Assembly: GCA_002256705.1 (NCBI GenBank)
Contig: NQJI01000059.1
Span: 1-12,759 of the forward strand
Direction of reading: 5' to 3'
Source: Methylococcaceae bacterium NSM2-1
GTDB lineage: Bacteria; Pseudomonadota; Gammaproteobacteria; Methylococcales; Methylomonadaceae
DNA: 12,759 bases
Shown: positions 7,579-12,759 of the stretch, one piece after another
Layout: every line of letters begins with the position of its first letter
How positions within the stretch are numbered: position 1 is the first letter of the stretch
Notes under the pieces: generated by a model
Databases searched by the model: none
Told to the model about the DNA's origin: nothing
What the model saw: only the letters and a program-made list of their open reading frames with translations
Made by a program: the position numbers and the translations under genes

Positions 7579-8152
7579 AAGTAACCGGCAGAAGATATTT
7601 AAAGTTTCGGGAATTTGTTTTTGTTCAAACAATAGCCCAACGTTTGAGCCAATGGCGAATAACTCCTAATCAAATCTCAATTGCCAGCATTTTTTTTGCC
7701 ATGTTGGGCAGTATTTGTTTCCTGCTATTGCCGGACGCGGATTCGACAGTGAGATGGTTGCTGCCGATACTCGCGGCGGTGTTTATTCAATGCCGTTTGT
7801 TATGCAATTTATTTGATGGCATGGTCGCTATCGAAGGAGGCAAAAAAACACATTCCGGTGAGTTGTTTAATGATATGCCTGATCGCATTTCCGATGCGCT
7901 ACTGTTGCCTATGTTCGAACCTTAGCCGCCAGTTTAGGCGCGCCGATTAATTTTGAAGGTCCCATGGCTAAACAACATCGGATGGCATTACTGACTGCCG
8001 CTTGCATAATTACAGCTCTTGAAAACAGCTTTGGCGGGCAAAGTTATGCCTTACTCGTAGCCATGATGATAATGATTTTAGGGTGTTTTATTACACTTTA
8101 TCGTCGTACCCAGTCAGCTTATCGATTTTTAGAAAGCCATGACCTTTCTTAA
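7575..8152 (+). pseudogene. ynbA: YnbA-like CDP-alcohol phosphatidyltransferase, internal deletion and frameshift
   Basis: The gene would encode a membrane enzyme that swaps the CMP of CDP-diacylglycerol for an alcohol head group. The GTG start at 7575 overlaps the previous stop, with AAGAGG upstream. The first 111 residues are intact and include the catalytic block NLFDGMVA (78-85), SGEL (94-97) and NDMPDRISD (99-107). After ALLLP the frame runs into TAG at 7923-7925. From 7916 another frame continues with RTLAASLGAPINFEGPMAKQ and two more helices, ending TAA 8150-8152. The loop between ISD and this block is about 73 nt shorter than in E. coli YnbA as I recall it, a 3n+1 loss that fits the frame change. 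Helices 3-4 are missing, so the enzyme is almost certainly dead as read. Confidence 0.8.
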
Positions 8153-9077
8153 CATTCCCCAAAATTCATTTTATGCAATGCTGGCGGTTTTGGGGTTATT
8201 GGTTATAGCGTCCTGCACTCGCCTGTTCTTGTCAGCCAAAAATCCGAATAAAGACTATACCGAACTACGACAGCGCATCCAGTCATGGTGGTGGATTATC
8301 GCGCTGTTATTTTTAGTATTAGCGGCCAACCGTATAACTGCCATCGTCTTTTTAAGTTTTTTAAGTTTTTTAGCGTTAAAAGAGTTTTTGTCTATCGTTC
8401 CAACCCGATTAACCGATAGGCGGGTGATTTTTTGGGCTTATCTTTCCATTCCTGTGCAGTATTATTGGGTGAGCATGGGCTGGTATGGGATGTTTATTAT
8501 TTTTATTCCCGTTTATGTATTCCTGTTTTTACCGATGCGCATGGTGTTGATAGGCGATACCGCGGGTTTTATTCGCTCGGCGGGCGTTTTACACTGGGCG
8601 GTGATGTTGATGGTCTTCTCAATTAGTCACATTGCCTATTTACTGACATTACCCGTTAAAAATGTTGATGCGGGCAACGTCGGCTTGGTGCTGTTTTTGC
8701 TGTTCATGACCCAATTTAATGATGTCTGCCAATACATATGGGGCAAAATGTTAGGTAAACATAAAATTATCCCTAAAGTCAGTCCCAATAAAACCTGGGA
8801 AGGTTTTATTGGCGGTTTGCTAACGATAACGCTATGCGCTGGTTTCGTGGCTCCACTATTAACCCCGCTGGCTTTTGAATACGGCCTGGGTGCAGGTGTA
8901 ATTATTGGTTTGGCAGGATTTTTCGGCGATGTTGTGCTTTCTTCGGTTAAACGGGATTTACAAATAAAAGACAGCGGCAGTTTAATTCCGGGGCATGGCG
9001 GAATTTTGGATAGATTAGACAGTGTTATTTATACGGCACCGTTGTTCTTCCATTTTCTCTATTATGCAACCTATTAA
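8139..9077 (+). CDS. ynbB: YnbB-like CDP-diglyceride synthase (CdsA family)
   Basis: Integral membrane enzyme expected to turn phosphatidic acid and CTP into CDP-diacylglycerol. The full CdsA signature lies at residues 268-294: SSVKRDLQIKDSGSLIPG, followed by HGGILDRLD. About eight hydrophobic segments cover the rest. The whole protein resembles E. coli YnbB, the CdsA paralogue, more than CdsA itself: FLSFLALKEF, QFNDVCQYIWGK and PKVSPNKTWEG are shared features. At 312 residues it is intact. ATG 8139 overlaps the end of the ynbA-like gene by 14 nt, with AGAAAG upstream. Residues FLSFLSFLA come from a 9-bp tandem repeat at 8348-8374. Confidence 0.9.
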   Translation: MTFLNIPQNSFYAMLAVLGLLVIASCTRLFLSAKNPNKDYTELRQRIQSWWWIIALLFLVLAANRITAIVFLSFLSFLALKEFLSIVPTRLTDRRVIFWAYLSIPVQYYWVSMGWYGMFIIFIPVYVFLFLPMRMVLIGDTAGFIRSAGVLHWAVMLMVFSISHIAYLLTLPVKNVDAGNVGLVLFLLFMTQFNDVCQYIWGKMLGKHKIIPKVSPNKTWEGFIGGLLTITLCAGFVAPLLTPLAFEYGLGAGVIIGLAGFFGDVVLSSVKRDLQIKDSGSLIPGHGGILDRLDSVIYTAPLFFHFLYYATY

Positions 9078-9079
9078 TC

Positions 9080-9724
9080 ATGAACAGGATTATCAAAATT
9101 CTTTTTTTTGCCCTTATTATTAAGCCTCTTGTGTTGATTGTTTTAGGGATAAATCTTAGAGGCCGGGAAAAACTCCCTGTAAAAGGTCCTGCGATTATCG
9201 CCGCTAATCACAACAGTCACTTGGATGCGTTGGTTTTAATGAGTTTATATCCGCTAACCAGCATTCATAAAATAAGACCTGTTGCCGCCGCTGATTATTT
9301 TCTGAGTAATCGTCTGTTAGCATGGGTATCCTTGCATTGTCTGGATATCGTACCGTTTAATCGGAGTGGTCATGTGGATAAAGACAAATTATTTTCGGGT
9401 TGCCATCAAGCCCTGGATAATGGCGACATCCTGATTTTGTTTCCTGAAGGCAGTCGCGGTTCCCCCGAAAAAATCAGTAAGATTAAGAAAGGTTTATTTT
9501 ATTTAGCCCGGGAACGTAGCGATATCAAGATAACTCCCATAGCCATATACGGCTTAGGTCGTGCCTTACCCAGAGGTGAGGCATTATTCGTACCGTTTAA
9601 TTGTGATGTTATTATCGGTGACCCACTGCCCGATGCAGGGGACTCAACTGTTTTTATAAAAAATATCAGCCAAAGCTTTGCCGAACTTTTTACCCAGTGC
9701 CTAACCCGCCACAGCGATAAATAA
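9080..9724 (+). CDS. PlsC-type 1-acylglycerol-3-phosphate acyltransferase
   Basis: A 214-residue acyltransferase that would transfer a fatty acyl chain to lysophosphatidic acid or a similar acceptor, at the inner membrane. The catalytic NHX4D box is NHNSHLD (43-49), VPFNRSG (91-97) is block II, FPEGSRG (121-127) is block III and ITPIAIYGLG near 150 is block IV. A hydrophobic anchor covers residues 4-25. The start is 2 nt after the ynbB-like stop, so the genes are coupled. It is last in the run, and no terminator is evident before the convergent yajQ. Whether it is the housekeeping PlsC or a dedicated paralogue for this module cannot be decided; the operon favours a paralogue, so I give no symbol. 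Confidence 0.9.
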   Translation: MNRIIKILFFALIIKPLVLIVLGINLRGREKLPVKGPAIIAANHNSHLDALVLMSLYPLTSIHKIRPVAAADYFLSNRLLAWVSLHCLDIVPFNRSGHVDKDKLFSGCHQALDNGDILILFPEGSRGSPEKISKIKKGLFYLARERSDIKITPIAIYGLGRALPRGEALFVPFNCDVIIGDPLPDAGDSTVFIKNISQSFAELFTQCLTRHSDK

Positions 9725-9742
9725 CTATAATGTGGGCGCGAG

Positions 9743-10225
9743 CTAGTCCCTGAAATTATCATATTGCAACGGCATTTCCAGTTTTTCGTCTTTTAGCATT
9801 TGAATAACTTCCTGCAGGTCATCGCGTTTTTTACCGGTTACTCTGACTTTATCGCCTTGAATCGCTGCTTGTACTTTCAGTTTTTTGTCTTTAATCAATT
9901 TAACAATTTTTTTGGCCAGCAATGAATCCAGGCCCTGTTTCAGCGTGATTTCCTGGCGCATCATTTTGCCACTGCCTCTAGCATCGCCTACGTCCATGCA
10001 GGCCACGTCGACGCCGCGTCGACTGAGTTTTGAACAGACAACACTGAACATTTGTTGTAGCTGAAAAGTTGATTCGGAAATCATAATCAGTTTGTCGTCA
10101 GTCAGTTCAAAGGTCGAATTTGAACCTTTAAAATCAAAACGGGTGGAAACTTCTTTATTCGCCTGGTCGACAGCGTTTTTAACTTCGTGTGTATCAAATT
10201 CAGAGATAATGTCAAAGGAAGGCAT
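9743..10225 (-). CDS. yajQ: YajQ family nucleotide-binding protein (UPF0234)
   Basis: A small cytosolic protein of 160 residues (E. coli YajQ has 163) made of two ferredoxin-like halves. It begins MPSFDIISEFD and carries STRFDFKGS (27-35) and the C-terminal EMPLQYDNFRD, all hallmarks of the family. Family members bind nucleotides, and a Xanthomonas relative is a cyclic di-GMP effector acting with a transcription factor; the role here is not known. It starts 36 nt after the cca stop on the same strand and is probably co-transcribed with it. The Shine-Dalgarno sequence is weak. Its 3' end faces the acyltransferase gene across 18 bp. Confidence 0.95.
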   Translation of the reverse strand: MPSFDIISEFDTHEVKNAVDQANKEVSTRFDFKGSNSTFELTDDKLIMISESTFQLQQMFSVVCSKLSRRGVDVACMDVGDARGSGKMMRQEITLKQGLDSLLAKKIVKLIKDKKLKVQAAIQGDKVRVTGKKRDDLQEVIQMLKDEKLEMPLQYDNFRD

Positions 10226-10261
10226 AGGCTTATGTTCAGGGTTGGTTAAAGGTTACACATT

Positions 10262-11494
10262 TTACAACTGTTTGTGGGTGTTGATAGCGTCAGCAATAGC
10301 TTTAATACGTAGGCGATGAATCGCTTCGCCAATTTCTGCACCTTGAAGCTCGCTGTATAAAATAGCAGACGTGTCTATAGATGCGGCTGATTTAGCCGCC
10401 AGCTTTATCATTTCTGCTTGAGGGTAGGAGACGTGTTCAAATCCTGTTCTGCCTTTAGCATCCGCTTCGCAAGCCAATAAAAACTCAGGTAATTTATTGG
10501 TTTGTTTGTATGCCCCCAAAGCTGCAAGCATGTCAGCTATTGTTGAGGCGCGCAATTCAAAAGCCCGGTGACAGTGAGTATGATATTGCATGACCTGCAG
10601 AGCCAGTGACTTAAACGAGTTTGGGACACGCAAACGATCGCACATTTTGTCTAAAATGGGCAGTCCGCTGGTTTCATGGCCATAATGATGTGGCCAATGT
10701 TGTTTTGGCGACAAGCCTTTGCCTAGATCGTGTACTAGCGCAGCAAATCTGACTTCTGGGCTGGGTGATAAAAGGGCGGACTGCTCCAGACAAAGCATAC
10801 TGTGCAAACCGGTATCAATTTCCGGGTGGTATTTTTCCGGTTGCGGAACGCCAAACAAACGGTTTATTTCCGGGAAGATTTTTTCCAGTGCGGTGCAGTC
10901 TTTTAAGGTATAGAAGAATGCCGAGGGCATTTGCTCCTTAAGTGCTTTAAATAATTCTGCCCAGACCCGCTCAGGAACAAGGTAATCGACTTCACCTGCT
11001 GCAACCATAGACTGCATTAACTCTCTGGTTTCTTCAGCAAGCGTAAAACCAAGGTGTCTGTATCGTGCTGCAAAACGTGCTACACGCAAAATGCGCACAG
11101 GGTCTTCTGCGAAAGCGGGTGAAATATGACGGAAAATTCGGTTTTCCAGGTCCCGTTGTCCTCCGTAGGGATCAATAAGCTGTCCCTGCGGGGTCATTGC
11201 AATTGCATTAATGGTCAGGTCGCGGCGTATTAAGTCCTGTTCCAGAGTGACATCCGGAGATGCATGAACCGCAAAACCTTTATAACCGGGTGCAGTTTTT
11301 CTTTCTGTTCTGGCCAGCGCGTACTCATCATGACTTTGAGGATGCAGAAATACCGGAAAATCTTTTCCAACGGGCCGAAATCCATGCTTCACCATTGATT
11401 CAGGCGTTTCTCCAAGCACTACCCAGTCTTTTTCCATAACCGGAAGTCCAAGTAATTTATCGCGTACCGCCCCGCCAACAAGGTATATTTCCAT
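10262..11494 (-). CDS. cca: CCA tRNA nucleotidyltransferase (multifunctional CCA protein)
   Basis: Adds or repairs the 3' CCA of tRNAs using CTP and ATP. The 410-residue product aligns along its length with E. coli Cca: MEIYLVGGAVRDKLLGLP opens the class II nucleotidyltransferase fold, RRDLTINA and EDPVRILRVARFAAR follow, and the HD phosphohydrolase motif HDLGKG sits near 255. I chose ATG 11494; a longer frame begins at TTG 11539, but the family starts at M-x-IYLVGG. The catalytic Asp pair reads E21-K-D23, so the first acidic residue is Glu, not Asp as in E. coli. The one tRNA in the window already encodes CCA, so repair may be its main task there. Confidence 0.95.
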   Translation of the reverse strand: MEIYLVGGAVRDKLLGLPVMEKDWVVLGETPESMVKHGFRPVGKDFPVFLHPQSHDEYALARTERKTAPGYKGFAVHASPDVTLEQDLIRRDLTINAIAMTPQGQLIDPYGGQRDLENRIFRHISPAFAEDPVRILRVARFAARYRHLGFTLAEETRELMQSMVAAGEVDYLVPERVWAELFKALKEQMPSAFFYTLKDCTALEKIFPEINRLFGVPQPEKYHPEIDTGLHSMLCLEQSALLSPSPEVRFAALVHDLGKGLSPKQHWPHHYGHETSGLPILDKMCDRLRVPNSFKSLALQVMQYHTHCHRAFELRASTIADMLAALGAYKQTNKLPEFLLACEADAKGRTGFEHVSYPQAEMIKLAAKSAASIDTSAILYSELQGAEIGEAIHRLRIKAIADAINTHKQL

Positions 11495-11587
11495 TAACCC
11501 AATATAAGATGTTTGAATAAAGAGCTTAGAATAACACAAGCTTACTAAAAATTAAGCTCCGCGCAAGGCAAGCCCTTACTTTGAATT

Positions 11588-11728
11588 TCAGCTTTTGGAA
11601 AACGGCTGAAAACAGGAGTGCAAAGCTAGGATACAGAAGCAGGATAACCCGATCACTAATGGTTTTTTGGGTTGGCGATTGTCGTCGTGGAGACTGAGAA
11701 TGGTCTTGGTGTTGTTGATATCGTCCAT
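11588..11728 (-). CDS. Possible small membrane protein, 46 residues
   Basis: A short frame upstream of cca, on the same strand, from ATG 11728 to TGA 11588. The product has a charged N-terminus (MDDINNTKTILSLHDDNRQP) and then one hydrophobic stretch, VIGLSCFCILALHSCF, that could span the membrane. Third codon positions favour C early in the frame, which is mildly suggestive of coding. Against it, no Shine-Dalgarno sequence is visible and the frame extends open upstream into msrB on the opposite strand, so the apparent gene may be chance. I do not recognise it. Confidence 0.25.
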   Translation of the reverse strand: MDDINNTKTILSLHDDNRQPKKPLVIGLSCFCILALHSCFQPFSKS

Positions 11729-11740
11729 GTCATTGAACTT

Positions 11741-11769
11741 TTGGCAATGCCGTTTTGATCGGGTACAAT
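11741..11769 (+). promoter_or_regulatory. Sigma-70 promoter for msrB
   Basis: TTGGCA (11741-11746) and TACAAT (11764-11769) are separated by exactly 17 nt and each matches the consensus at five of six positions. Transcription would start near 11776, giving a leader of about 25 nt that includes the GGGAAGGTG ribosome binding site of msrB. Confidence 0.7.
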
Positions 11770-11801
11770 CATCGGTTTGAGCAATGGGAAGGTGTTTCAC
11801 T

Positions 11802-12200
11802 ATGACAGACAAAAAACAGTCTAAGGATGACCCGTGGCTGGATAACTTAACGCCAGAACAATTTAGTATTTGTCGGTTAAAAGGCACCGAACCGCCTTTT
11901 ACAGGAAAATATACCGATTGCAAAAAGAAGGGCATTTATCATTGCGTTTGTTGCGGGAGTCCTTTGTTTGATTCCGAGACCAAGTATGATTCAGGTTCGG
12001 GTTGGCCCAGTTTTTGGGCTGATTTGCCTGAAGGCAGCGTGACTGAACATGTCGATACCAGTCATAACATGCGTAGGGTTGAAGTGACCTGTAAAGTCTG
12101 TGATGCACATTTAGGTCATGTTTTTGAAGATGGGCCGGCGCCTACAGGGCTGCGTTATTGCATTAACTCCGCTTCCCTGGAGTTAAAAGAAAAATCATGA
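11802..12200 (+). CDS. msrB: Peptide-methionine (R)-S-oxide reductase MsrB
   Basis: Reduces the R form of methionine sulfoxide in proteins, repairing oxidative damage. The 132-residue protein has two zinc-binding CxxC pairs, C48/C51 and C97/C100, the conserved GTEPPFTG (28-35) and the catalytic C120 in [16 protein letters not shown] (64-70) has Ser at the place where many family members carry the resolving Cys, so regeneration may use another thiol or thioredoxin directly. I chose ATG 11802 over ATG 11784 because GGGAAGGTG at 11786-11794 then serves as the ribosome binding site. The stop overlaps the start of apeB (ATGA). Confidence 0.95.
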   Translation: MTDKKQSKDDPWLDNLTPEQFSICRLKGTEPPFTGKYTDCKKKGIYHCVCCGSPLFDSETKYDSGSGWPSFWADLPEGSVTEHVDTSHNMRRVEVTCKVCDAHLGHVFEDGPAPTGLRYCINSASLELKEKS

Positions 12201-12759
12201 GCGCTCAGCAACAGGTGCAAAACTTACTGGATTTTATTGATGCCAGTCCCAGTCCATGGCATGCGGTTAAAAGCGTAGAAGCCCAGCTTGCGGCTTTTCA
12301 GTTTGTAAAACTGGATGAAAAAGAAAAGTGGGACTTGCAAGCGGGTGGACGTTATTACGTTATCCGTGATGATTCCTCTATAATTATTTTCGTAAAGGGG
12401 CAAAAACCGTTGATTGAAACGGGGTTTAAAATAATCGGCGCACATACCGATTCCCCTGGCTTAAGAATAAAGCCGAATGCAGCCAGTGGTATGGACGGCT
12501 TGTTAAGGCTGAGTGTTGAAGTTTATGGTGGGCCTATTATTGCCACATTTACTGATCGGGATTTGAGTCTTGCCGGACGGATCAGTTATAAAGACGATCA
12601 AAACGACATAGTTAGCCTGTTGGTAAAATTTGACAGGCCATTGTTACGATTGCCCAATTTGGCAATACACATGAACAGAGCGGTTAATGAAGAGGGCTTA
12701 AAGCTACATAAGCAGAATGAATTACCTTTAATCTTATCGGTACTGGCTGAAGAATGTTT
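12197..12759 (+). CDS. apeB: M18 family aminopeptidase, N-terminal part
   Basis: The gene runs off the window after 187 codons, with no stop. The product resembles the M18 (aspartyl/aminopeptidase I) family: [15 protein letters not shown] (10-24) is the characteristic opening, and [14 protein letters not shown] (80-93) carries H83 and D85, the first zinc-site residues. GGRYYVIRD (50-58) and SVEVYGGPI (106-114) also fit. These zinc enzymes remove N-terminal residues from peptides in the cytosol. The start ATG 12197 overlaps the msrB stop by 4 nt, so the two genes are translationally coupled and share the promoter at 11741-11769. The catalytic Glu and the remaining metal ligands lie outside the window. 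Confidence 0.92.
   Translation, partial: MSAQQQVQNLLDFIDASPSPWHAVKSVEAQLAAFQFVKLDEKEKWDLQAGGRYYVIRDDSSIIIFVKGQKPLIETGFKIIGAHTDSPGLRIKPNAASGMDGLLRLSVEVYGGPIIATFTDRDLSLAGRISYKDDQNDIVSLLVKFDRPLLRLPNLAIHMNRAVNEEGLKLHKQNELPLILSVLAEEC

Larger units (their letters stand above)
11495..11801. other. Divergent intergenic region between cca and msrB
   Basis: About 300 bases hold the starts of two oppositely directed genes. The msrB promoter at 11741-11769 is the clearest signal. An imperfect inverted repeat, TTTCAGC (11586-11592) with GCTGAAA (11605-11611), encloses TTTT and AAAA, but lacks a T-tail for a terminator. A 46-codon minus-strand frame at 11588-11728 is listed separately. I could not find a convincing promoter for cca. 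Confidence 0.5.

Noticed and set aside
9349..9603. Direct repeat of CGTACCGTTTAAT twice in the acyltransferase gene
   Set aside because: Both copies encode VPFN in the same frame and no other similarity surrounds them; coincidence of codon use.
9726..9731. Perfect TATAAT on the plus strand after the acyltransferase gene
   Set aside because: No -35 element lies at the right spacing, and transcription would run antisense into yajQ. A chance match in AT-rich sequence is likelier.
10007..10023. Inverted repeat GTCGACG-CCG-CGTCGAC inside yajQ
   Set aside because: It lies within conserved coding sequence (SRRGVDVA) and lacks a T-tail, so codon choice explains it.
11588..11935. 115-codon minus-strand frame overlapping msrB
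   Set aside because: Its first half is the antisense of conserved msrB codons; only the part after ATG 11728 could be independent.

Overview
This window reads as ordinary chromosome from a gammaproteobacterium, and a member of the methanotroph order Methylococcales is my best guess. The RpoD tail, CCA-adding enzyme, YajQ and YnbB-like proteins all resemble gammaproteobacterial versions. The core methyl-cycle order metK-ahcY-metF and a multi-hairpin palindromic repeat of a type I associate with Methylococcales point the same way. The order-level call rests on memory of similar sequences and is only moderately secure.

Layout. Bases 1-223 hold the end of rpoD, followed 11 nt later by a CAU-anticodon tRNA best read as tRNA-Ile2, then a strong intrinsic terminator. 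Bases 379-3869 hold metK, ahcY and metF, which make S-adenosylmethionine, break down S-adenosylhomocysteine, and supply methyl-tetrahydrofolate for methionine regeneration. A 122-bp palindromic repeat sits between ahcY and metF. A 285-bp AT-rich, hairpin-rich spacer follows. Bases 4155-9724 form a tightly packed plus-strand run: bioA, rsmE, a CPBP-family membrane protease, a four-helix membrane protein gene (frameshifted), a ynbA-like CDP-alcohol phosphatidyltransferase gene (internal deletion plus frameshift), an intact ynbB-like CDP-diglyceride synthase, and a PlsC-type acyltransferase. On the minus strand lie cca and then yajQ, converging on the acyltransferase. The window ends with msrB, behind a good sigma-70 promoter, and the start of an M18 aminopeptidase gene (apeB) overlapping it by 4 nt.

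How it fits together. The methyl-cycle genes form one biochemical unit. bioA and rsmE share a transcript but not a pathway. The genes at 6273-9724 look like an accessory phospholipid module: PlsC makes phosphatidic acid, YnbB activates it to CDP-diacylglycerol, and YnbA would attach a head group, with two extra membrane proteins of unknown role. In this sequence the head-group enzyme and the four-helix protein are both broken, by different lesions, while the other genes are intact. That is either recent decay or an assembly artefact, and it is the most interesting thing in the window.
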